DNA of 64,000 nucleotides from Larix kaempferi. Taxonomy: Eukaryota; Streptophyta; Pinopsida; Pinales; Pinaceae. The stretch covers positions 6,323,501 through 6,387,500 of the forward strand of contig BSBM01000602.1 in NCBI GenBank assembly GCA_027924585.1, given 5' to 3'. A program made the translations under genes and the position numbers. This document shows positions 21,989-32,490 of the stretch, one piece after another. The notes below the pieces were generated by a model. It searched no databases, was not told the DNA's origin, and saw nothing but the letters and a program-made list of their open reading frames with translations. Every line of letters starts with the position of its first letter. Position 1 is the first letter of the stretch.

Positions 21989-23371
21989 TTATCCAGAAGG
22001 ATCTTCAAGATCAATCAAAATGAAAGTATTCAAAATGCAAATAGAAGCTTGCAGCTGCGTAGGGCTCAACGAGAGGTTTTTTGGTGACATTCATTTCGCA
22101 CAAAATGACCTCCGAATGAGAAATTTATTGAGATCTGAAGTTTCGATGCATAGGGTGAAAAAGGAAAAAAAAAGGGGCCACATGGCACACCCACAGGGTT
22201 CCATGTGGCATGTATAGTCATCAGTTGTGGTGACATGGCAGTCACATACTTCCATATGGCAGGTTTGTTGACAGCTCAGTGCACATGTGGCATTCATATG
22301 GACCAATCGGAGATCTCCACGTGGTGATCCGATTGGCCATGTCATGGTTTTATTTACCAAAATATGATCCGATTGGCCATGTCATGGTTTTATTTACCAA
22401 AATATGTTGCGGTCAAGGGGGATTGAACCCTTAACCTACGCCAAAGACTCCACAACATCCGGCTATCCAAGATATTCGCGCTTTGGTTCTTAACCACTAT
22501 AGTCGCCACTCCTATTTAAAGTTACTTGCATGTATTATGGAGAAACAGGCGCCCTCGACCCCATATCTATTTTGTATTATGTAACAAAGAGCCAACACAT
22601 AGAACAGTTCGATGGTGGAGCCAACGAAGAGCCACAATATAACACATTGCAATGTTTTGTTACCATATCAAAAGGGGAGGCAAGGCCCACGGTTTTGACC
22701 TCGTGACCTCCTCCCTCCCACTACAGCGTTGTACCAATAGGACATGACCCAGTCCCTTGTCATGGGATGGCTCCAAATCCTTAAAATATTGTTGCAGATT
22801 TTCTCCCCAAAAAGGGGCGCATTGCCTGTGGCTCCATGCCCCCATTGCGCTATTTAAATTGTTTTCCAAAGCCATGAAGCCAAGAGAGTTGGTTGCCCAA
22901 TTTTTTCACATTTCTAGAGGCGGGAAGAAGGTACAGAAAAGTACATAAGGTATAGTCTGTACAAGCACAGGAAGTGATTGTCTCGAAATGCATGCTAGAG
23001 GAGGTCTTAGGAAAAGGGGGTCGACTGTATACTCATTTTTCTCAGAATTTCGAGGGGAATAAAGTGGTGCATTTTATTTCTATATTTGATAGACAGAATT
23101 CTGAAGTAACTCCAAAACTCTTGTATGTAATATTTTTGAAGACTTAATAATATCGGCCTTCTCATTGGAAGTGGCCCGGAGACGTAGCCCAGGAGGGTGA
23201 ACTTCGTTATCATTTGTTGTATGCAATTTATGGTTTGCATACTTATTTATTTGCTGATGTGTTTCATTTAAGAATTTAAAATTGTCATTTAAAAGTCTTT
23301 TTAAGGAGGTTAAGCATTCAAACTTCACATGTAATTTAAATGGTGAAAAAGATCCTCAAAATTTCAGATCA
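21989..23371 (+). repeat. 5' LTR of the chromovirus
   Basis: 1383 bp, aligned by eye with 29584-30927. Ends in TTTCAGATCA; the partner starts TGATCCAG, giving TGATC/GATCA inverted ends (first dinucleotide mutated to TT in this copy). Contains two tRNA-like segments on the minus strand. Confidence 0.9.
22400..22520 (-). other. tRNA-like segment with Pol III boxes inside the LTR
   Basis: The minus strand reads TATAGTGGTTAAGAAC (box A-like) and, about 70 bases on, GGGTTCAATCCCCC (box B-like), spaced as in a tRNA with a long variable arm. The counterpart in the other LTR is about 29950-30060. The acceptor stem does not pair well, so it is not called as a tRNA gene. A second, weaker tRNA-like stretch lies at about 22690-22750. 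Confidence 0.5.
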
Positions 23372-23375
23372 AGTT

Positions 23376-23390
23376 TGGTATCATAGCAGC
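23376..23390 (+). promoter_or_regulatory. primer-binding site (tRNA-Met type)
   Basis: TGGTATCATAGCAGC, four bases after the LTR end, resembles the initiator-Met tRNA 3'-end complement used by many plant LTR elements. Confidence 0.8.
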
Positions 23391-23416
23391 TTAACCATTG
23401 CATTGTGAGTTTGTGA

Positions 23417-24507
23417 ATGTTAACAAGATCAAGGCTTAAGTGTGGTGAAGGAGAAATTGAGGAATTTCATCCAGAAATTGGTTCAAGAAGAGGTAGAATG
23501 GATTCACCAAAAGGAGAAGATGGGACTTATTCAATCCCATCTAAAGGAGAATTTCTTAAGGCTTTTATGAGGATGAAAACAATGGTGGAAGAGATTTATT
23601 AGGATCAAAAGAAGGGCGAACAAGGTGGCCCATCTCATACTAAAGGTAAAGAAGAAGGAGGTGGTAAGCACCCTCCTAAAACTCCACCATCTTCACCATC
23701 TTCTCATGATGGTTCTTTTCATTCCTCACCTGGAAGGCAAAGGAAATTTGATGAAAAAGTTGATTTTAATATGCCTCAATTGAAGCTAGATTTTAAGTTT
23801 GACTTACATGTTTACAATGGAGAACTTAATGCTGAGAAATTGGATAATTGGATCCGTCAAATAGAAGTCTATTGTAGGATTCAGAAGTTCACTAAAGACA
23901 GTTGGATTCTCTCTGACTTGGAGGGACCTCTCTCATATGGTGGGAGAGAAAAACTCAAAGAGGATCTTGCCACTAAAGGTAACATTATTTCCTCTTGGTA
24001 TGAGTTTACTTCAGCATTAAAGAAGCGGTTCTATTCGTTGGGCTATATGCAACAAGCCATGATGGACTAGCAGAATTTGAGGCAAGGTAAGGGAAACATT
24101 GTGCTAGAGTTCATGAAAAGGGCTTTGATACTTGGTTACCTCTTTACACTCAAGAAACTCTTCTCAAATTTATAGGAGGATTACATGGTTATTTGCATCA
24201 TATTATACTTATGTTTAATCCAGCTAACCTTGATGAGGTGTGCGTTCAAGTGACTCATATGGAGTCCAAGGGGAAGAATGCAAATGAAATTTTTTCCAAG
24301 AAACCTTTCAAACCATATGGAAACAAATTCAAAGGTAAAGGGAACAATAAGCATACAACTACAGTGAAGGGAGGAGATAAACCTACATGCTCACTTTTCC
24401 AGAAAAAGTGTCATGATGCATCCAAATATTGGAAACTTCACCCAGAAATCAAGTCTAAGAAGTTTCAGAATAAGGAGGACAAGAAGACCACTGCTGCAGT
24501 CATCTAA
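23417..24507 (+). pseudogene. chromovirus gag (broken)
   Basis: Starts at ATG 23417 after the primer site. The capsid region at 23771-24070 contains F-N-G-E/Y-N-G-E-L-N-A-E-K-L-D-N-W-I and W-Y-E-F-T-S-A-L-K-K-R-F-Y, typical of gypsy retrotransposon gag. A Lys-rich tail (24193-24507) has C-S-L-F-Q-K-K-C-H-D-A, a damaged zinc knuckle. In-frame stops at 23600 (TAG), 24068 and a frame change near 24110. Forms the particle shell in family members; not functional here. Confidence 0.8.
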
Positions 24508-24513
24508 CATGAT

Positions 24514-27500
24514 TTGGGATTTGACTCAGGGGATGAAACTAATATTGTTTCTATGGGAATACAAGGTAAAAATCCTTCTACTTCTGTTTCAAAATATGAA
24601 CATGTTGTTGATGAAAGAAAGATAAGTGAGCTATTTCATATCACAGTAATCTCTAAACATACAAAAATAGATACTCTTTTTTATAGTGGATCACAAGCCA
24701 ATATTATTTCATAAGAGATAGTTAAAAAACTTTATTTGGAAACTAAGTTACACCCTAAGCCATATCCACTTGGATGGGTATGTGACAATGCACAACTACA
24801 AGTTATAAAACAATGTAGACTTAGATTTGCTATTACTTTTGGATTTGTTGATGAAGTCGATCTGGTTGTGGTTTCATTGGATATCTATGGCATTGTGTTG
24901 GGTAGTCCTTATCTTTATGATAGGAAGAATATCTATTACAGGGAAGATAATAGGTATCAACTCACTAAAGATGGTGTTGAATACATTATGCGTGCACACT
25001 GTATGAAAACTAATCTTTGTTTAGTTTCTGCAAGTCAGATGAAGAGGCTAGTGAATGCTAGTAATAATTTTGTTATTATGATAGTTAATGCAAAGGATGT
25101 TGGTAAAAATTAATCTTTTAATGGATGTGATCCAAAACTTAAAAATGATTTGACTAAATGTGTATTTGATTATGATGTTTTGTTTCAAGAACCAAAAGGA
25201 TTACCTCCTAAAAGGGAAATCCAACATGAGATTCACTTAGAGCAGGATGCACCTCTTCCTAACATTGGCATTTACAGGTCTTCAATAATTCTAAATGCAA
25301 AGATAAAGAAGCAGGTTCAAGAATTTCTTGAAAGAGGGAACATTCGGCCAAGTTTCTCTATGTGTGGTTCACCAATTGTTTTGGTGCCAAAGAAGGATGG
25401 CACATGGCGTATGTGCGTGGATTACAGAGTACTGAACATAATCACAATAAAAAACAGATATCCTCTTCCCCGAATTGATTATCTTTTTGTCACGTCCCCT
25501 CGATTCGATCCGATGCAAGGGGGGGGAACATGACTAATATTCTAGGGCTTATTTGGGAAACTCAGCCCCGTTCGTTGCTAACAAATTCATAATGAATAAA
25601 AACTTATGTGTGCAGATTCATACTTTAAATAAACAAAGTAGAATTATACACTATCCACACACAATTGCATCATGCATTCAACATATAATCATAACAGTCA
25701 TCAAATTAAACATTGCAGAACACAGAATGAATATGATTTAAACCACAGAGAATACTTATCTTCAAAATGAATTGTCCAAACAACTGGCTATGTGAGAGCA
25801 ACGTTCCACCCAAACATAGGTCTCTGTCTAGCCTTTATTCTTTCAGCTGGGAGACCACCCCCGAGATGGGATGTGTATCCACTAAGGAGGAACTAAACAG
25901 GCTCATTCATAGCCATGGTATCACACAAACAGTCATGCTAATCCAACACAAAGTTGGGTTTATCAAGCATGAAAGAGACAAAGGAGGAGGATGCTAAGCC
26001 AGTGAGCTCAACCACAGAGCTACATGCATATCAACTAAACTCAAACAGTCATGGTACCCACAATAACTACCACACCCAACACAAGGAAGGTCCCTTTCTC
26101 TGCTGTGCAGTCCCTCAGGCATCCCTTCCCTCCAGTGCTCTTCAGGGTGGGCATAGAAAGGTCCAAGTTTCTAAATCCTTGAGATTATAGCCTTCACTGG
26201 GTTTATCAAGCAATCCCAACCTCTGTTCTATTCTCTGTTATGTCATTCACACTTGGATTCTCACAATTCGGTGACCAAATGACTCAATCCCGTATTTGGA
26301 TTTTCAAGCTATCAGAACTGATTTTTCCTATGGATTTATGGGTATCTCACACTCTCAAATTTTCCCCAAGGTTCATGTCTATGGATCCCCCATCGTATTT
26401 CACTGTCCACACAAAATTATGGGCGTTTATGGCAATTCAAAATGTGGGTTCATGCAAAGTTGCGATTTCTAGTTTTTCTCATTGTTCGGTCCGTGTAATG
26501 GGGAAACTGAAGCTTAGATGTTCAACAATGGAATTTGAATGAAGAATAATGAGTTATCATGAGTTAGAGTGACTTCTGGGTCAAGGAAACAGAGCCCATA
26601 CCTTCCATACGAATTTTTGGGCTATCCATGCTCCATTGAAGCCATGGACTGATTTATTCAACAACTTTCTTACACGGAATTAAATGTCAACAAAGAAAGT
26701 CAAATGGGTTCACAAGATGACATTTGGCAGCATATGGTTCAACTTCACAACCCCCTCACCACTCCCTAGTGGAATACACATGGCCCCCTCTGATTAGTTG
26801 CTCCCATAGTCAGTTTTGGTATTTTATTGCAATATTAAATATTCACATCAATTTACAATATTTCATGGCTTAATAGCACATGGATACCATAATATCAAAT
26901 ACTTACCTTTGTAAATAAAATCCGAGCATACACTAGCGGGGCCTTGGCCTTGAGCTCCACGCTAGGGAAACATACATCGCATGTATTCAATATTTACATT
27001 AAAATCCAATATATCATAATGGTCAAAATGGGGGTATTACACTTTTGGATCAGCTCAAGAATGCAACTTTATTCACTAAGTTAGACTTGCGAAGCGGTTA
27101 TCATCAAATTCAAATCCATGACAATGACATATGTAAGACTTCTTTCAAAACTAAGTAGAGATTGTATGAATGGATGGTAATTCCCTTTGGGATTTGTAAT
27201 GCACCCACAACATTTATGAGGGTGATGAACAATGTTTTTAGGCCCTTTATTGATGATTTTGTCATAGTCTACTGAGATGATACTTTGATTTTTAGTCGCA
27301 CTTGGAAAGAACATGTCAAGCATGTAAAACAAGTTCTGGATGTACTTGTAAGGGAGAAATTGTACTTAAAGATGTCTAAATGTGAGTTTGGGAAGACATA
27401 TTTAGTTTATCTAGGTTACATTGTAGGGGGTGGTGAACTTAGAATTGATCCCTCTAAAGTAGAGGTCATTGTCAATTGGCCCAATCCAAATAATGTAACC

Positions 27501-29540
27501 GAGGTAAGGAGTTTCTTGGGAGCGGCCCAATACTGGAGGAATTTCATTGCAAACTTCTCCTTTATAGCTTCTCCATTACATGCTTTGAAAGGTGTGAACA
27601 AATTCTTTCAGTGGGAAGGAAAAGCAAAAAAATCCTTTGACACTCTGAAAGAAAATATCAACACAGCTCTAGTACTTGCACTATTGGATCTACAACAACC
27701 ATTTGAGATAGAGACTGATGCTAGTGGCTGTACCATGGGGGCAGTCTTAACACAACATAAAAAACCAATATGCTATCACTCTGAAACCTTCTCTAAAGTA
27801 GTAATTAACTATCCTACCTATGATAAAGAATTGTATGCATTAGTACAAAGTGTGAAGAAGTGGAAACATTACCTAATGGGTAAAGAAAGAATTATACATA
27901 TTGATCATCAACCATTACAATATCTTCAATCACAAACCAAGCTACAACAAACAAGGCATTTTAGGTGGATGGGTTTTCTACAATAATTTCATTTGGTCCT
28001 TAAATACAAGAAAGGGATTCAAAACAAAGTTGCAGATATGTTATCAAGACCTCCAAAAAATGCTTCTATTGTCATTCAACAAAGTCCTTTGGTACATGCA
28101 AGTTATGTTGAACAATATACTAAGGATGAAGACTTTAAAGAAGTATATGAATCACTAATGCATGGATCTCAAAATGAAGAATTGAATTATCATGTTCATG
28201 ATAAGTTTTTGTATCATCTTGGAAAAAATTGCATTCCGCAAAGTGAAAGAGTACATGTGATAAGAGAATCTCACACTTCTCTCATTTCAGGGCACTTTTG
28301 TGTAGGAAACATTGTAACACAATTGCAAAAGTTTTGTTATTGGCCTTGGATGAATGATATTGTGTCCAAGTATGTAAAAGGATGTGTCATGTGTGCGACA
28401 AGTAAGCCAAGTAAAATAAAGTTGGGCTTGTACACTCCACTTCTTGTTCCTTCTCATCCATGGGAAAGTGTGTCAATGGACTTTGTAGGAGGATTATCAA
28501 TGTCTAGAAAGGGACATGATTACTTATATGTTGTTGTGTATAGGTTCAACAAAATGTGCATTATAATGCCTTGTAAGAAGCAGGTCACAACTGATTTGAC
28601 TACTCAATTGTTCTTCCAACATGTATGGATTAATTTTGGGTTACTTACTTCTATTGTATCTGATTGAGATTCCCGCTTTCTTGGGAAATTTTGGTCATCT
28701 ATATGGGAAATTATGGACATAAAATTGAAGAAGAGCACAACATTCCATCCACAAACCTACAGACAAACTGAAGTGGTCAACTAGACCGTGGTACATATCC
28801 TCTGGGGATATTGTGCTAAGCATCCTAAGCTTTGGGATGAACAGTTGCATTATGTTTAGCATGCCTACAACAGAGCCATACACTCTTCCACATAAAGGTA
28901 TCCATTTGAGACATGTTTTGGATATTTTCCAAAGTATCCCTTAGAATTTGTTTATGGAAAAGATCCAGTGGAATATGGTCAAGTTGATGCGGATAAAGCT
29001 TTGAAGTTTATTCAGCAGATCTAGTTGGTTCATCAAACAATGCAAGAGCAGTTGGAATCAAGTCAGACCAAGTACAAAGAAATATATGACAAGCATCGGG
29101 TGGATCATCACTTTCAAGTTGGTGATCGAGTTTGGATTATTAGCAAAGACCGACTCCAAGGTGAAGGTAGAAAGTTGAAACCAATCAGGTATGGACCTTT
29201 CACAATTTTGGCTAAAGTTGGTAATAATGCTTTCCGGTTAGATTTGCCTCTTTATATGCAAATGTATTCTGTTGTTAATGTGGAAAACTTAAAATTGTAT
29301 GAGCCTCCTATGATTATGGACCAAGATGTATAGGTTCAAGTACCTTCTGTTGATGAGTTTGCTCCTGAATACCTCAATGAACTTTATGAAGATGACATAC
29401 TTGATAAGAAGGTCAAATATTCATGGAGAGGTGATGTAGAATATATTCATGTGGGGCTTAAAGGAATGCATCCAAGCAAGGCACAATGGATAAAGACCGA
29501 AAGAGAGAGGGAGTTGTACCCTCACCTATTTTCTGAATGA
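24514..29540 (+). pseudogene. chromovirus pol: protease, RT, RNase H, integrase, chromodomain-like tail (broken)
   Basis: Protease (24514-25113): D-T-L-F-Y-S-G-S-Q has Tyr where the catalytic Asp belongs. RT part 1 (25150-25487) ends at Y-P-L-P-R-I-D-Y and resumes at 27047 beyond the solo LTR with [11 protein letters not shown]. The RT box is Y-stop-D-D near 27270. RNase H: E-T-D-A-S-G (about 27715), Y-D-K-E-L, H-I-D-H-Q. Integrase: H-H-C-C knuckle at 28268-28400 (C-V-M-C), then M-D-F-V-G, S-D-stop-D-S, Q-T-E. The C-terminus (29390-29540) fits a chromodomain (V-E-Y...L-K-G...P-S-K-A-Q-W). Several stops fit C-to-T changes of CAG or CGA codons. Confidence 0.88.
25488..27041 (-). repeat. solo LTR inserted in the chromovirus RT
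   Basis: Starts TGTCACGTCCCC and ends GGTATTACA, flanked by CTTTT on both sides (25483-25487, 27042-27046). The host RT frame continues in phase once the insert and one duplication are discounted. It is the same family as the LTRs at 48789-51157 (shared AACTCAGCCC, GGAACGTT/AACGTTCCACCC and AATGGGG end blocks) and in the orientation of the right-hand one. No internal coding region, so the element was lost by LTR-LTR recombination (inference). Confidence 0.93.
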
Positions 29541-29564
29541 TTCCATGCTTTTGGTGGCGCAAAA

Positions 29565-29583
29565 GCTTCCCAGTGGGAAGGTT
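29565..29583 (+). promoter_or_regulatory. polypurine tract before the 3' LTR
   Basis: CCAGTGGGAAGGTT immediately precedes the 3' LTR start at 29584; it is the expected plus-strand priming site, though short. Confidence 0.55.
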
Positions 29584-30927
29584 TGATCCAGGAGGATCTT
29601 CAAGATCAATCAAAATGAAAGTATTCAAAATGAAAATAGAATCTTGTAGTTGTGTAGAGTTCGACGATATTTTTCCGGTGACGTTCGTTTCGCACAAAAC
29701 GACCTCCAGATGAGAAATTTATTGAGTTCTGAAGCTTTGGCAGATCAGGTAAAAAAGGCAAAAAAAAGGGGCCACAAGGTGCCACGTGGAATTTATAGTC
29801 AGCAGTTGTGGTGACGTGGCACAGTCACATACTTCCATGTGGCGGGTTTGTTGACAGCTCAGTGCACAAGTGGCATTCACATGGACCAATCGGAGGTCTC
29901 CACATGGTGATCCGATTGGAAATGTTATGGTTTTATTTACCAAAAAATGTTTCGGTCAAGGGAAATTGAACCCCTGACCTCCGTCTCCGCCAAAGACTCC
30001 ACAGTATGCAGCTATCCAGGATCTTCGCACTTTGGTTCTTAACCACTATAGTTTCCACTCCTATTTAAATTTACTTGCATCTATTATGGAGAAAGGGGCG
30101 AGGCTGAGGGCTTAGCCCTTGACCCCATGTCTATTTTGTATTATGTAACAAAGAGCCAACACATAGAACTGACAGACGGTGGCGCCAACGATGAGCCACA
30201 ATATAGAACATTGGAATGTTTTGTTACCATATCAAAAGGGGAGGTGAGGCCCACAGGTTTGACCCCGTAACCTCCACCCCACCACCACAGTGTTGTACCA
30301 ATAAGACATGGCCCAGTCCCTTGTTATGGGATGGTGCCAAATCCTTAAAATTTTGTTGTGGGTTTTCTCCCCAAAAAGGAGTCCATTTCCCGTGGCTCTG
30401 TGCCCCCATTGCACTATTTAAACACCTTTCCAAATCCACAAATCCAAGAGAGCTCGGTGCCCAAGTTTTACACAGTTCTCGAGGTGGGAAGAAGGTACAT
30501 AAAAGTACAGTACGTACAGGCGTAGGAAGTGATTGTCTCGAAGTGCATACTAGAGGATGTCTCAAGCAAAGGGGGTCGACTGTATACCGATTTTTCTCAG
30601 AATTTTGAGAGGAATATAGTGGTACAGTTTATTTCTGTATTTGGAAGACAAAATTATGAAGTAACTCCAGAACTCATGTATTTAAGAGTTTTGAAGACTT
30701 AATAAGATCATCCTTCTCATTGGAAGTGGCCCAGAGATGTAGCCCTGGAGGGTGAACTCCATTATCATATGTTGTCTGTAATTTTATTTTTTGCATACTT
30801 GTTTATTTGTTGATGTGTTTCATTTAAGCATTTGAAATTGTCGTTTAAAAGTATTTTTAAGAAATTTAAGCATTCAAACTTCACATGTAATTTAAATGGT
30901 GAAAAAGATCCTCAAAATTTCAGATCA
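29584..30927 (+). repeat. 3' LTR of the chromovirus
   Basis: 1344 bp, TGATCCAG...CAGATCA. Same segments as the 5' LTR, including the tRNA-like stretches (about 29950-30060 and 30245-30310). Many substitutions between the two LTRs show an old insertion. Confidence 0.92.
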
Positions 30928-31627
30928 GTTCTTAGACTTGATGTTGTGTAACCCTTATTGAGCTACCCCAATTGCTTCATGAATCTTCCTTAGTTCCTAT
31001 AATCTAAATTTTTTACTAGAGATAGCCTTGGAAAGGATTGAATTGATTTGTTTAGCTATGATTTTGGCCACCACTTTGTAGATATTACAAAGAAGGATCG
31101 ACTTGAAGTCATCAAATGTAGCAGGATTGTCTACTTTTGGAATAGAGCAATAAATGTGGAATTGAAAGAGGCCAACACCTTTCGTACGAATGAGATTATT
31201 CAACAACCTGTAATAAATAATCCCCCATAATTTTAAACGACTAAAGAAGGAATTCTACTGGCCACGCATCTGACCCTGGGATTTTGTCCCTTTGAAATCT
31301 ATGCAGCACCTCGATCAACCCATATTCTTATATCTCCACCATTAGACTTTGGTCGCCATATTCATTGACAAATCTAGGGAAAATTGAGTTATCATAATAG
31401 TTTCTGCAAATGAAGAAATCTCTCGAGCCTTAAACAAAGACTAGAAGTGGTTTCTTCCCATCCTGGCCAAACCTTCAAAGGAAGAAACCTCTCCTCCAAC
31501 CTCGTTAGTCAATATCCATATAATGTTCCAGATTCAGTGTACCTAAGAATAAGCTTGAAAGAACTTGGTATTTTCATCCCCACACATTATCCATATGGCA
31601 CTGATTTTCAATCTCCATGCCACTTCT
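30928..31627 (-). pseudogene. L1-type LINE ORF2, middle piece (RT N-terminal part)
   Basis: Minus strand encodes the linker and start of RT. Near 31600 the sequence gives G-D-E-N-T-K-F-F-Q, the conserved block between endonuclease and RT. 31206-30997 gives D-F-K-S-I-L-L-C-N-I-Y-K-V-V-A-K-I-I-A, RT motif 0/1. Stops occur (e.g. after K-F-R-L near 31000). Bounded on the left by the chromovirus and on the right by the compound insertion; both junctions keep the reading phase. Confidence 0.85.
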
Positions 31628-31674
31628 TGTCACGTCCCCTCCCGCGGACCCAATTCAAGGAAGGAGATGTGACA
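31628..31674. repeat. 47-bp quasi-palindromic LTR end
   Basis: Starts TGTCACGTCCCCTCC and ends GGAAGGAGATGTGACA, so its two halves are near reverse complements. The same segment occurs at about 49838-49882 at the junction of the two opposed LTRs, and a variant begins the solo LTR at 25488. Confidence 0.85.
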
Positions 31675-31677
31675 GAA

Positions 31678-31689
31678 TGGTATCAGAGC
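31678..31689 (+). promoter_or_regulatory. primer-binding site (tRNA-Met type)
   Basis: TGGTATCAGAGC, three bases after the LTR remnant, matches the usual initiator-Met primer site of plant LTR elements exactly. Confidence 0.9.
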
Positions 31690-31809
31690 ATAGGCTACAA
31701 CATTGGGCCTAATGGGCCAACTCAGGCAACATGCAGAGGTAAGTATGCTTCCTGCTCAGCAGTGATCATTAGGAAAATTTTCAAATTTTCAAATTTTTCT
31801 AAGTGTTTT

Positions 31810-32490
31810 TGAGTTTTCTGCCAAGACTGTGTCGGCGAATCTCGTCGAGTTGTGCTAACGAGATTGCGGCGATGCGTTTCGGTGAATCTCGCTAAGTTGT
31901 GCCGAAACGGTCGGTGAATCTCACTGAGTTGCGCTAACAAAGTTTATGGAAGTGCCGGGGAAAAGAATGAAAAATTTCAAATTTTTCTAAGTGTTTTTTT
32001 AGTTTTCTGCTAAGTCTGTGTCAGCACAAGATTTTGAGTTCTGCCGAAACGGTCAGCTCAAGTTTGCGAGTTGCACCGAAACAATCGGCAGAAAATCAAT
32101 AAGTTCACCGAAAAAGAAGGAAAATTTCGGCGAAAAAGGTAAAACCCGCCGAAACAGATCGGTGGAAAGTTATGAGTTTTGGGCCGAAACTGATCAGTGA
32201 CGAATCGCGAGTTTCGTCGAAGTGGTCGGCGAGAACTAGCGAGTTTGTGCCAAAGTGGTCGGTGAGAAATGTCAAGTTACACTGAAGTGGTCGGTGAGAA
32301 CTAGCGATTTTGAGTCGAAGCGGTCGGTGAGAAATGTCGAGTTGTGTTGAAATGGTCGGCGGAACTGGGCGAGTTGCTTCGCAACGGACTGGAAAGAAAC
32401 TTAGAGTTCACCGACCGGCGTAAGTCGGCGAGTTGCTCCGCACCAGGTCGAAAGCGACAGCTGAGTTCGTCGATCGACAAGCCCCCTTGA
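31810..32490 (+). repeat. degenerate GGTCGGYGAR-type short repeat array
   Basis: Recurring blocks of CGAAACGGTCGG or CGAAGTGGTCGGTGAGAA followed by TGTCGAGTT/TAGCGAGTT, roughly every 40 bp, just downstream of the primer site. GC content is clearly above the surroundings. Confidence 0.7.

Larger units (their letters stand above)
21989..30927 (+). mobile_element. Ty3/gypsy chromovirus-like element inserted in the LINE
   Basis: Two direct LTRs (21989-23371, 29584-30927), a tRNA-Met-like primer site, gag, protease, RT, RNase H, integrase with chromodomain-like C-terminus, and a purine tract, in gypsy order. The flanks are TTTCT (21984-21988) and GTTCT (30928-30932), a 5-bp target duplication with one change. 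The LINE frame resumes across it. Inactive: stops throughout, protease Asp lost, RT box interrupted, and a solo LTR inside RT. Confidence 0.92.

Noticed and set aside
22400-22520. A functional tRNA gene
   Set aside because: Box motifs are present but the acceptor stem and arms do not pair as a cloverleaf; it also sits in an LTR in two copies.
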